A DNA stretch of 64,000 bases. It comes from Thermicanus aegyptius DSM 12793 (GTDB taxonomy: Bacteria; Bacillota; Bacilli; Thermicanales; Thermicanaceae). The position numbers and the translations under genes are program-made. Where the stretch lies: assembly GCF_000510645.1 (NCBI RefSeq), contig NZ_KI783301.1, positions 2,976,698-3,040,697 on the forward strand, written 5' to 3'. Under the pieces are notes generated by a model that saw only the letters and a program-made list of their open reading frames with translations, ran no database searches and had not been told where the DNA came from. The number at the start of each line of letters is the position of its first letter. Position 1 is the first letter of the stretch. Shown here piece by piece: positions 16,790 through 24,381 of the stretch.

Positions 16790-17743
16790 TTATTTTTTCT
16801 TAGCGGTTGTTTCATAGGGAACATCATCAGGCGCATCTCCGTTCGGCCAGTCGTTCGCCTTCGGCGCGAAATCAGGTCGATCATGGGATAGGATGTAAGC
16901 GGCCAGGTCCACAGCTTCCTGATCGGTTAAATCCCCTTTATTGATGCCGCCCATTGGGGCAAGAGGCATGTTCCGTTTGATGTATCCCGCCATGGTTCCG
17001 ATGCGGGCCATACCGGCTCCGATGTTAAAAGAATTATCACCCCAGAGTGCCGGCCCCGTGGTGGGCCCCGTTCCCGACCCATCGGCACCATGACATTGCA
17101 TACAAGCCTGCTGATATAATTTCTCCCCATTCTCCTTATTGGGGGTCGGTCTGTCAGAGATATAATTTTTTACCACCCAGGGGCGTTCTTTCGTACCGGT
17201 GGGCACCCCCTCCGAAATGTAGGTGAGATAAGCGACCATGGCCTTCATTTCATTACTTGTGTAATCTAAAGGTTTTCCGTTCATGCTGCGGAGAAAACAT
17301 CCGTTGATCCTTTCTTCAATCGTTAAGACTTTCCCTGCCCGGGCGTTATATTGGGGAAATACGGCGGTAACCCCAATAAAAGGAGAGGTGGAATCTAGGC
17401 CCGCATTCCCATGGCAGCTGGAACAGGCCAATTGATTCCCCACGTTGTTGGGAAGCAATGTGTTGGTTTCATTCATCAGCTTATAGCCCAGCTTAATGGC
17501 CTCTCCAAGAGGGCCTTCCGGCACCTGATCCATGCTGGGAACCGGAGGGAGCGCCGTATCTCCCGAAGCCGTCACCCCATTTGATGTTGACTGGCCTCCT
17601 TGGGGAGAGGGGGCACCATCCGAAACTTGGGAAGAAGCCGTTTGATCGGGAGCGATCGTCGCCAAGCCATAAATTACGATGCCGATGATCGTCAACGCTA
17701 ATAAAAGGGTGATCGCGGTCCACATCCATTTTTCGCTATTCAT
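16790..17743 (-). CDS. tsdA: dihaem cytochrome c, thiosulfate dehydrogenase (TsdA)-like
   Basis: An N-terminal membrane anchor (about residues 8-30) and a low-complexity linker precede two cytochrome c domains with haem sites CSSCH (about residue 107) and CMQCH (about residue 214). The segment EERINGCFLRSMNGKPL matches the TsdA family, where this cysteine is the unusual distal ligand of haem 1 in thiosulfate dehydrogenase/tetrathionate reductase. I infer thiosulfate oxidation to tetrathionate, or the reverse, outside the membrane. The 317-residue length is in range. The start has AAAGGAG upstream. No sox genes are adjacent. An alternative is a general dihaem electron carrier. Confidence 0.8.
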   Translation of the reverse strand: MNSEKWMWTAITLLLALTIIGIVIYGLATIAPDQTASSQVSDGAPSPQGGQSTSNGVTASGDTALPPVPSMDQVPEGPLGEAIKLGYKLMNETNTLLPNNVGNQLACSSCHGNAGLDSTSPFIGVTAVFPQYNARAGKVLTIEERINGCFLRSMNGKPLDYTSNEMKAMVAYLTYISEGVPTGTKERPWVVKNYISDRPTPNKENGEKLYQQACMQCHGADGSGTGPTTGPALWGDNSFNIGAGMARIGTMAGYIKRNMPLAPMGGINKGDLTDQEAVDLAAYILSHDRPDFAPKANDWPNGDAPDDVPYETTAKKK

Positions 17744-18042
17744 CTTCTCTCTCCTTTCTCCCTGGTGCGAGGGTCCTTTGCGTTAACGTTTAAAGAATGT
17801 AAATTACCCAACCCAGCACCCTATTTTCGCATCCCTCTTCATCATAGTTCTTTAAACTTTCCTTCACAATATTTCATTCATATTTTTCACAGATGTGTTT
17901 AATTTGCGAAGTATATATACTACTGCCATAGTGTTATATTTTGGACCCTTTGCCTCATTTTTAGAGAAATAATGGCCGTTCTGTTACATTTCCTTTTGTT
18001 TCTACCTCGTTCTTGTGTGAAATATCGCCTTCACCTAACCAT
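17744..18042. other. gene-free stretch upstream of tsdA-like gene
   Basis: About 300 bases of AT-rich DNA with no supported ORF. A 12-base palindrome AGTATATATACT lies near 17920; it could be part of the cytochrome promoter region or a regulator site. I do not recognise it. Confidence 0.4.
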
Positions 18043-18082
18043 AAAAAAACCGCTACGGTTTTATACCGTAACGGTTTTTTTC
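18043..18082 (-). terminator. bidirectional-looking terminator after flavoprotein gene
   Basis: AACCGCTACGGT and ACCGTAACGGTT form a stem with one mismatch, flanked by A7 on one side and T7 on the other. It can terminate on either strand; the gene that needs it is the minus-strand flavoprotein ending at 18144. Confidence 0.85.
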
Positions 18083-18143
18083 TATTTGAAGCGTTCAGGG
18101 GAATTTATTTCCTCTCATGTACTGATGTAAAACGCTTAGACGT

Positions 18144-18728
18144 TCAATGCTTCGCAGCGGCATCCGTCTTTAGCACATCATGGTCTACATAACGTTCCCC
18201 ATTCATCTCGCTGATGAGGTTGATGGCCACTTTCGCCCCATCCCCGGCGGTGATGATCGTATGGATGCTCACTCCTGCCACGGTACCTGCCGCCCAAATG
18301 CCGGGTTGACTGGTCCGTCCTTCTCGATCCACGTCCAGAACCGTCTTCACCCGCGGCTCTGTTCCAGGCTTTGTCTTTAAGCCGATCTTTTCCGCCAGGT
18401 CTACCATCAGTCCTGTGGCAAGAATGACATATTTTGCTTCAACCTGCTCCCCTTTATCGGTCTCGATGGTGAAACCATCCTCTTTTTTTATGATATTGGT
18501 CACTTTCCCCTGTTGGTACCGTGCTCCAAACTTCTCCGCCTGTTTTATTCCCGTCCCTACCAGATCCGGACCGGTAACTTCCGGCACCCCATAATGGTTC
18601 TCAATCCAGGCCCGTTTGGTGATGCTCTGGTCGCTGTCAATGAGAACGGTCTTCTTGCCTGCTTTGGCCGTAAATAAGGCTGCGCTGGCCCCTGCCGGAC
18701 CTGCCCCGATAACCGCTACATCGTACAT
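18144..18728 (-). CDS. small single-domain FAD-dependent oxidoreductase
   Basis: This is a compact (194-residue) pyridine nucleotide-disulphide reductase-like flavoprotein. The N-terminal dinucleotide fold is VAVIGAGPAGASAALFTAKAG, VILATG marks the second FAD contact, and GIWAAGTVAGVSIHTIITAGDGA is the C-terminal FAD segment. The NADPH domain and the CxxC redox pair of thioredoxin reductase are absent, so it is not a true TrxB. The start at 18728 has AGAGGTGA upstream and sits below a consensus promoter. Reaction and partner are unknown; it may act with the neighbouring redox genes, but that is only proximity. Confidence 0.8.
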   Translation of the reverse strand: MYDVAVIGAGPAGASAALFTAKAGKKTVLIDSDQSITKRAWIENHYGVPEVTGPDLVGTGIKQAEKFGARYQQGKVTNIIKKEDGFTIETDKGEQVEAKYVILATGLMVDLAEKIGLKTKPGTEPRVKTVLDVDREGRTSQPGIWAAGTVAGVSIHTIITAGDGAKVAINLISEMNGERYVDHDVLKTDAAAKH

Positions 18729-18776
18729 CAAATCACCTCTTCCTGAAATAAGGCTGTTATTGGTTTCCACTTTCTT

Positions 18777-18805
18777 ATTATACCTCCCGCATGTACGCTA
18801 TGCAA
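18777..18805 (-). promoter_or_regulatory. sigma-A promoter of flavoprotein gene
   Basis: On the minus strand TTGCAT (18800-18805) and a perfect TATAAT (18777-18782) are 17 bases apart. Transcription would start about 40 bases before the flavoprotein start codon. Confidence 0.72.
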
Positions 18806-18865
18806 ATAATAAGTAGTATGTAAAAATGATTATTGGATAAGGTTCAGATTCCCCTATATAACACC

Positions 18866-18901
18866 GCATCCCGATCCACGAACCAAAGTGAATCGGGATG
18901 C
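18866..18901 (-). terminator. inverted repeat at end of cassette 1
   Basis: GCATCCCGAT-CAC and its complement form the same hairpin that ends cassettes 2 and 3, but here the T tract has been lost, so termination may be weak. Confidence 0.5.
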
Positions 18902-18927
18902 TTATTGACCGACGTGTCGTCAACTCT

Positions 18928-19524
18928 TTAAAAAGTTTTTGTTTGATCGGTCATTTCCGTAAATTTGCCTGAAGGGACGTTAAACTTCCATTTGAAGCCG
19001 TCTTCGGCCTCAAGAATCAGATCAAGCCCTTCATAATCCACCACTTTAACTGCACCACGTTTTTCTGGAGTTAAGTATTGATGCCCTTCAAGTAATCCTG
19101 ATGGATATTTCCAGATTCGCATCAACACAACCCCTTGAGTTTTATCGTTGGTTAACGCACCCACTCCTACTTCTACGACACGACCTTTCATTTGACCTTT
19201 CGTTTCACTGATCCACCCATTTACAAAATTGATCTCTTTTTTGTCGATGGGATCTTCAAAGTGATCTAAAATTTCAGTTTTAATCGGTTCCGGGGGCTTG
19301 GGTGCCGGTCGTCCTTCTTTGTCCACTTTCTCTTTCACGTTTAAAAATTGTTGGTGTTTCGCCTCTAACCTCTCCAAAATTTCCCGTTTTTCCTTGGGTA
19401 AATCAGCATATTCCGATTGATCCGCCGACGCATTGTTCATTTGGTATCCGATCATTAACGCCAACCCAGCGATTAGAAGGAGAACGACCAATAAAGCGGC
19501 GATTTTCTTTCCCTTTTCCGTCAT
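18928..19524 (-). CDS. membrane-anchored cassette protein, copy 1 (unknown)
   Basis: I do not recognise this family. The 198-residue protein has an N-terminal membrane anchor (about residues 6-26), a charged helical segment (LPKEKREILERLEAKHQQFL), a proline-rich linker (EGRPAPKPPEPIKTE) and a C-terminal beta-rich domain of about 110 residues, so it likely sits outside the cell. A paralogue lies at 21847-22443 and a relic at 24382-24485; the three share an almost identical C-terminal end. Differences concentrate in the anchor and in two patches (LDHFEDPIDKKEINF, RIWKYPSGLLEGHQ). The ATG at 19524 has GGAGGG six bases upstream and begins two bases after the stop of the gene upstream. Confidence 0.75.
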   Translation of the reverse strand: MTEKGKKIAALLVVLLLIAGLALMIGYQMNNASADQSEYADLPKEKREILERLEAKHQQFLNVKEKVDKEGRPAPKPPEPIKTEILDHFEDPIDKKEINFVNGWISETKGQMKGRVVEVGVGALTNDKTQGVVLMRIWKYPSGLLEGHQYLTPEKRGAVKVVDYEGLDLILEAEDGFKWKFNVPSGKFTEMTDQTKTF

Positions 19525-19526
19525 GT

Positions 19527-20636
19527 TCATCCCTCCGGTCGTATCTGTCCAATAAAATCGACACTATACTGACCACCTCCACTATATGCATAAATCCCTA
19601 CGGTATAGTTACCGGTACTCGTCGGTTTAAAAGATATTACTTCTTGTGGATCTGTTCCAATACTCGAATAATCAGGTGCATCCGTATGTGGGTCTTTGCC
19701 CGGTCCCCAAACGTACAGATCAAAGTCATCACCATCCTCGTCTAACATTAATAGAGTGGTTGCGAAATAAAGATTCGTGTCAGTATGATAAACATTTATC
19801 GTGTAAGTGTGAATGAATCCTTCATCTATGGAAGTTTGACCAATAAGATGATCTCTGAAATCGTCGAATGAACCTGAGAAAGCCCCCTTTGCTTCTTTTA
19901 TCGAGTCGTAAGCCAAGATCTCTCCATTGCCATATACGGGATCAAAGCCACTTTTGCCAAAATCCTCGGTATAAATAGTATAGATTAAACTACCATTGCT
20001 TGCATCATTCATAAGTGCAAGAATCCCAGCAACTGCCGGTGCAGACATTGAGCCGTCCCTGTTTCCTGTCACGCCAAAATCCTTCCTAGCTTTTTTTGTT
20101 CCTGTCATTTCAGTGGATGCATTTAAGAAAGGTACAATTATACTATCTTCATCCTTCATTGAGTTGATGCTTTCGTCTATTGTTACAATTTCCGATGAAA
20201 GTGAAATCCATAAAACTTCTTTGTTTTGAGCAAGAAGTTGAATTTGTTGCCCCGTTAAATTAGTGTCAAAAGTATATGCAGATGTTATCTTTGCAATTTC
20301 TTTTTCGACTAAAGAAAGATTAGAAAGGAAATTTTGCAGATTATATTTGTAAGAAATACCGACCGTCACTGCGATTGGGGTATCCAATCCGACTTTTTGG
20401 ATTTTTTCTGATACATATTTAGAAATTTTGTTATAATTTTCTGTTTCTTCAATTGATTCTTTGCCCACATGATAGCTGATTTTAGTTTTATTGATAGTTT
20501 GTGTTTTCTTTGGAATATACTTTTCTGATTCCAGTAAATGGGGTGTTTCCTTTAGAGTAAAACCATTTGAAACTGGAATAAAGCTCGATAAGACGAGAAC
20601 TAAAGTAAAAATAAAGTACATATATTGTTTTTTCAT
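19527..20636 (-). CDS. secreted subtilase-derived protein lacking the catalytic core
   Basis: The protein has a signal peptide (about residues 1-25), a propeptide-like region (about 60-160), then DFGVTGNRDGSMSAPAVAGIL, then a C-terminal beta domain of pre-peptidase (PPC) type (DFDLYVWGPGKDP to the end). In subtilases the GVTG segment precedes the catalytic Asp by a few residues, and the SMSAP motif holds the catalytic Ser near the end of the domain. Here they are nearly joined, so about 200 residues holding the Asp and His are missing in frame, while the Ser motif remains. It should not be an active protease. ATG has AAGGAGG upstream. It is the payload of cassette 1. Confidence 0.75.
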   Translation of the reverse strand: MKKQYMYFIFTLVLVLSSFIPVSNGFTLKETPHLLESEKYIPKKTQTINKTKISYHVGKESIEETENYNKISKYVSEKIQKVGLDTPIAVTVGISYKYNLQNFLSNLSLVEKEIAKITSAYTFDTNLTGQQIQLLAQNKEVLWISLSSEIVTIDESINSMKDEDSIIVPFLNASTEMTGTKKARKDFGVTGNRDGSMSAPAVAGILALMNDASNGSLIYTIYTEDFGKSGFDPVYGNGEILAYDSIKEAKGAFSGSFDDFRDHLIGQTSIDEGFIHTYTINVYHTDTNLYFATTLLMLDEDGDDFDLYVWGPGKDPHTDAPDYSSIGTDPQEVISFKPTSTGNYTVGIYAYSGGGQYSVDFIGQIRPEG

Positions 20637-20718
20637 TAATTTTACCTCCTTATATAATTTTTTGATCTTTAGTTAATTTTTTTATCTAATATGAAAACTT
20701 ACTTTTCATCCAACAACC

Positions 20719-21147
20719 CTATTCCACCTCTGGATAGAGTTCATCTCTCAACCTTCTGACCGCCCTTTGCTTTATTCTGTTGACCGCCTGTTTCGAAATC
20801 CCCAATTGCTGGGCAACTTCCCGTTCAGAATGCCCTTCGAGCACAACCTTCGTGATGACCATTCTTTGTTGTGATGACAATTGTGAAAGAATTTCATAAA
20901 GTAAAATATCCTCCTCAATCCCTCGATGTTTTCCTAATCTGGCAACTAGATAATCTACCAGTTCGGTTGCATTCTCTTCTTCCAAATCACTCATTTTCTT
21001 ATCGAGGATTAACAACTCTTTTTCATTCATCCGTTTATGCTTTTTAGCTAATCTGATCGCCTCATGGTGTAGACCTGTGAGAATCCATGCTGCTAGCTTG
21101 GCATCTTCATCATCTAAAATTCTGATTTCAGTATGAGGCGGCAACAA
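20719..21147 (-). CDS. SigO-like sigma factor, region 4 subunit, copy 1
   Basis: The C-terminal half is a sigma-70 region 4 helix-turn-helix: LSSQQRMVITKVVLEGHSER, then EVAQQLGISKQAVNRIKQRA. The N-terminal half is helical and lacks a recognisable region 2. This matches the Bacillus subtilis two-part sigma factor in which SigO supplies region 4 and RsoA supplies region 2. The matching RsoA-like gene lies directly upstream (21244-21462). Start codons are all non-ATG: the TTG at 21147 is eight bases after AAGGAGG, while the GTG at 21156 overlaps that site. It probably drives the two cassette genes downstream. Confidence 0.78.
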   Translation of the reverse strand: MLPPHTEIRILDDEDAKLAAWILTGLHHEAIRLAKKHKRMNEKELLILDKKMSDLEEENATELVDYLVARLGKHRGIEEDILLYEILSQLSSQQRMVITKVVLEGHSEREVAQQLGISKQAVNRIKQRAVRRLRDELYPEVE

Positions 21148-21243
21148 CCACAACACCTCCTTTCTTAAAAAAATCTCCTTCTAATGTATAAAGAGAAAAA
21201 TGGGCTCCGTTTTAACAACCCCCTCATAAATTTTTTTCAAAAA

Positions 21244-21462
21244 TTATTCTTTGTCTTTCTCCTCTCTTTTGTCGGAAAAATCATACCTTTTAATTGCTGT
21301 AAGTAGCCACAAGATTAAGTCGGTTTCGGCACCATCATAGCCCAGTAAATGACTAAGATGATTGATCTTAGGTTTGAACCGTTCAATCAAGGGTTCAACA
21401 GCTTCACGATCTCCCTGCTGTATTCTTCTTACCCATTCACTTAGTTTTTGTTTTTCCTTCAA
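21244..21462 (-). CDS. RsoA-like sigma co-factor (region 2-like), copy 1
   Basis: This short helical protein has the motif LSEWVRRIQQGDREAVEPLI and then HLLGYDGAETDLILWLL, resembling the region-2-like RsoA (YvrHa) that pairs with SigO. The TTG at 21462 has AAGGGGG eight bases upstream and gives 72 residues; B. subtilis RsoA has 79. A longer reading to 21585 is open but has no better site. It lies 96 bases before the region-4 gene and is likely cotranscribed with it. The second cassette keeps only the 3' half of this gene. Confidence 0.7.
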   Translation of the reverse strand: MKEKQKLSEWVRRIQQGDREAVEPLIERFKPKINHLSHLLGYDGAETDLILWLLTAIKRYDFSDKREEKDKE

Positions 21463-21721
21463 AGGGTTTTCCCCCTTGTTTGTTCCCGCCCTCCTCGTGG
21501 GAAACATCCTTATTCTAACAATATAAACGTACTGAAATGGTAAATGTTTCAACTTAATAGTTTTTTTACATACAAGATTTGTCAACGGCTATTCGCATCG
21601 GTATCAAATTAAGGTAGACAGATAACGTCTCATCGTACGATAGGAGCCTATAAATCCACGCTTCACGATTTCCTTGAACGTCTTTTCACATTCAATTTCG
21701 GAAGCTCACATCATCTTTCTC

Positions 21722-21772
21722 GAAGGTCATCTCTGAAAGGTTCGATTTGTTTCAGGGCGGCCTTCTTTTTTT
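21722..21772 (+). terminator. plus-strand terminator in repeated spacer, copy 1
   Basis: GAAGG...TCTGAAA and TTTCAGG...CCTTC form a long interrupted stem followed by T7 on the plus strand. No plus-strand gene ends here, so it may end a small RNA or the relic of a lost gene. The same element recurs at 24253-24302. Confidence 0.6.
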
Positions 21773-21784
21773 GGAAAAAAGGCA

Positions 21785-21818
21785 CAAAAAATCCCGATCC
21801 ACGATCGTGAATCGGGAT
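21785..21818 (-). terminator. terminator of cassette 2
   Basis: On the minus strand ATCCCGATTCACGATCGTGGATCGGGAT is a near-perfect palindromic stem followed by T6. It lies about 30 bases past the stop of the 21847-22443 gene and closes cassette 2. Confidence 0.85.
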
Positions 21819-21846
21819 GCTTATTGACTGACGTGTCGTCAACTCT

Positions 21847-22443
21847 TTAAAAAGTTTTTGTTTGATCGGTCATTTCCGTAAATTTGCCTGACGGGACGTT
21901 AAACTTCCATTTGAAGCCGTCTTCGGCCTCAAGAATCAGATCAAGCCCTTCATAATCCACCACTTTAACTGCACCGCGTTTTTCTGGAGTTAAGTATTGC
22001 TGTGTATCAAGTAAACCCGAAGAATATTTAAAAATCCTAATCAAGACAACTCCTTGAACTTTATCTTCGGTTAACGCACCTACTCCCACTCCTACGAAGT
22101 GACCTTTCATCTGTCCTTTTGTTTCACTGACCCACCCATTTACAAAATCGATTTCTTTCTTGTTAAGAGGATCATCCACAAAATCTAAAATTTCAGTTTT
22201 AATTGGTTCCGGGGGCTTGGGTGCCGGTCGTCCTTCTTTGTCCACTTTCTCTTTCACGTTTAAAAATTGTTGGTGTTTCGCCTCTAACCTCTCCAAAATT
22301 TCCCGTTTTTCCTTGGGTAAATCAGCATATTCCGATCGATCCGCCGACGCATTGCTCACTTGCAATCCGATAATTACAGCCGTTGCAGCAATAAGCAGTA
22401 ATGCGAAGAGAAAACCTGCGATTTTCTTTACCTTCTGCGACAT
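21847..22443 (-). CDS. membrane-anchored cassette protein, copy 2 (unknown)
   Basis: This paralogue of 18928-19524 has the same layout: membrane anchor (about residues 8-28), helical segment, proline-rich linker and C-terminal beta-rich domain. The linker and the last roughly 55 residues are almost identical to copy 1. Divergent parts are the anchor (GFLFALLLIAATAVIIG), the stretch LDFVDDPLNKKEIDF and RIFKYSSGLLDTQQ. ATG has AGAAGGAG upstream. It follows the cassette 2 secreted gene by 22 bases. A partner or receptor role for the secreted protein made upstream is only a guess from the conserved pairing. Confidence 0.75.
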   Translation of the reverse strand: MSQKVKKIAGFLFALLLIAATAVIIGLQVSNASADRSEYADLPKEKREILERLEAKHQQFLNVKEKVDKEGRPAPKPPEPIKTEILDFVDDPLNKKEIDFVNGWVSETKGQMKGHFVGVGVGALTEDKVQGVVLIRIFKYSSGLLDTQQYLTPEKRGAVKVVDYEGLDLILEAEDGFKWKFNVPSGKFTEMTDQTKTF

Positions 22444-22465
22444 CGTATATCACTCCTTCTAAAAA

Positions 22466-23470
22466 TTATTCACCATGCCAGCTTACATCTGTAGAATATG
22501 GTAGTGTGGATTGCCTGGTGTCTGAATCAGCATCTAATTCATTCCAGAGTTGTGTCCAACCTTGAGCAGGAGAATTGTTAACTCCTGAACATCCACCTCT
22601 TTGAGCACAAGCTCCCTGTTGGGTAATTGAACCATGGATATAGAAACTTCCCTTGGTCACATTTCCGTATTTGGAAATGTTCTTCCATTGTTTTGCGTTT
22701 TTCCCACTCTCATTATAAATTTGTGGGATTACCAATGCCGGAGATGCACCGTATGAAATATAATAAACATCATTGATCGTCCATGTTTCTCCGTCTACTC
22801 TATCACAATTTAAAACTGTTTTTCCATCATAGCTTGTATCATAAGAACATCCGCATGCATCCCCTGTGTCATAGTAAAGGTAATTATTTACCGAGTCATA
22901 ACCGTCTACCCAATTTTTCGCTTTACTCGGCGCTCCCCATCCACCTTCAATATCATTCCCTCCAAAAACCCAAACTTGGGAATCATAATTGTTTTCACTT
23001 AGATAAGCACCAATGTTATTGATCATCTCTGCCCAAGCTTTGCCAGCATTATAAGTGACATAACTACCAGAATTATTCGTCGATACTACCAATCGAATTC
23101 TCGATGCTGTATCATACCCTGTACCAATATAATATCCACGTCCATACGCTTCGATCCCTGCTTCGATTTCGCTTGTCGTAACATCTGGATTGTACCACAG
23201 AGTTGCCCCGTAATTCGACGTCTGCGCACCTAAAAATAGAATAACAAGTGTGTCTTGAGCTCCTGAAGCAAGCCGATCTTCTTCACCTTTGGCATAACCC
23301 ATGTCATATAGAGTATCGGGATCAACGGTATTCATGTAATAACTGATCGTATAATCAGGTGCGGTAACGGCTGCCTCTACCGAAGTTGTAAAATTTAACA
23401 ATGGTTTGATAGAAAAGCTTGCCGTCAAAAAGAATAGAAAAACAACAAGAGATGCAAGTAATTTCTTCAC
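22466..23470 (-). CDS. secreted protein, payload of cassette 2 (unknown)
   Basis: I do not recognise this family. GTG at 23470 has AGGAGG six bases upstream and gives 334 residues with a clear signal peptide (to about residue 32, cleavage near VEAAV). The mature protein is rich in Tyr, Asn, Gly and Trp, has several cysteines (DACGCSYD, QGACAQRGGC) and no transmembrane segment. It looks like a folded extracellular, perhaps surface-associated, protein. It occupies the slot held by the subtilase relic in cassette 1 and shows no similarity to it. Confidence 0.72.
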   Translation of the reverse strand: MKKLLASLVVFLFFLTASFSIKPLLNFTTSVEAAVTAPDYTISYYMNTVDPDTLYDMGYAKGEEDRLASGAQDTLVILFLGAQTSNYGATLWYNPDVTTSEIEAGIEAYGRGYYIGTGYDTASRIRLVVSTNNSGSYVTYNAGKAWAEMINNIGAYLSENNYDSQVWVFGGNDIEGGWGAPSKAKNWVDGYDSVNNYLYYDTGDACGCSYDTSYDGKTVLNCDRVDGETWTINDVYYISYGASPALVIPQIYNESGKNAKQWKNISKYGNVTKGSFYIHGSITQQGACAQRGGCSGVNNSPAQGWTQLWNELDADSDTRQSTLPYSTDVSWHGE

Positions 23471-23554
23471 GAGAATACCTCCTCTCACATTTTTTACATT
23501 ACAATTATTGCCATTTAACTGAATGCTTGCTTATTACCATCTCAACCAACTATC

Positions 23555-23983
23555 CTATTTCAACATAAGATAAAACTCATCTCTCAACCTTCTGATTGCT
23601 CTTTGCTTTATTCTGTTGACCGCCTGTTTCGAAATCCCTAATTGCTGGGCAACTTCCCGTTCAGAATGCCTTTCGAGCATAACCTTCGTGATGACCATTC
23701 TTTGTTGTGATGACAATTGTGAAAGAATTTCATAAAGTAAAATATCCTCCTCAATCCCTCGATGTTTTCCTAATCTGGCAACTAGATAATCTACCAGTTC
23801 GGTTGCATTCTCTTCTTCCAAATCACTCATTTTCTTATCGAGGATTAACAACTCTTTTTCATTCATCCGTTTATGCTTTTTAGCTAATCTGATCGCCTCA
23901 TGGTGTAGACCTGTGAGAATCCATGCTGCTAGCTTGGCATCTTCATCATCTAAAATCCTGATTTCAGTATGAGGCGGCAACAA
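23555..23983 (-). CDS. SigO-like sigma factor, region 4 subunit, copy 2
   Basis: This is a near-identical copy of the protein at 20719-21147. Changes are few: VVLEGHSE becomes VMLERHSE, and the end RAVRRLRDELYPEVE becomes RAIRRLRDEFYLMLK. The region 4 helix-turn-helix (EVAQQLGISKQAVNRIKQRA) is intact. The TTG at 23983 follows AAGGAGG by eight bases. Its own region-2 partner upstream is broken, so if active it must use the copy 1 partner or another RsoA-like protein. Confidence 0.77.
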   Translation of the reverse strand: MLPPHTEIRILDDEDAKLAAWILTGLHHEAIRLAKKHKRMNEKELLILDKKMSDLEEENATELVDYLVARLGKHRGIEEDILLYEILSQLSSQQRMVITKVMLERHSEREVAQQLGISKQAVNRIKQRAIRRLRDEFYLMLK

Positions 23984-24084
23984 CCGCAACACCTCCTTTC
24001 TTAAAAAATCTCCTTCTAATGTATAAAGAGTAAAATGGGCTCCGTTTTGACAACCCCCTCATAAATTTTTTCCAAAAATTATTC

Positions 24085-24206
24085 TTAGTCTTTCTCCTCT
24101 CTTTTGTCGGAAAAATCATACCTTTTAATTGTTGTAACTAGCCACAAGATTAAGTCGGTTTCGGCACCATCATAGCCCAGTAAATGACTAAGATGATTGA
24201 TCTTGG
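24085..24206 (-). pseudogene. truncated RsoA-like gene, copy 2
   Basis: The sequence matches the last roughly 40 codons of the gene at 21244-21462, then breaks off at about 24206, where it joins the spacer seen at 21671 onward. The start, ribosome binding site and promoter region are gone. A GAC-TAA change also ends the frame two codons early. This is a deletion relic. Confidence 0.8.
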
Positions 24207-24252
24207 TTTGGTCTTTTCACATTCAATTTCGGAAGCTTACATCATCTTTCTC

Positions 24253-24302
24253 GAAGGTCATCTCTGAAAGGTTCGATTTGTTTCAGGGCGGCCTTCTTTT
24301 TT
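24253..24302 (+). terminator. plus-strand terminator in repeated spacer, copy 2
   Basis: This is the same long interrupted stem plus T6 run as at 21722-21772, again with no plus-strand gene before it. Confidence 0.6.
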
Positions 24303-24315
24303 AGGAAAAAAGGCA

Positions 24316-24352
24316 CAAAAATTCCCGATCCACGAACCAAAGTGAATCGGGA
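24316..24352 (-). terminator. terminator of the lost cassette 3
   Basis: TCCCGAT-CAC and GTG-ATCGGGA pair around a short loop, with a T5 run on the minus strand. It sits just past the relic of the third anchored-protein gene. Confidence 0.75.
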
Positions 24353-24381
24353 TGCTTATTGACCGACGTGTCGTCAACTCT

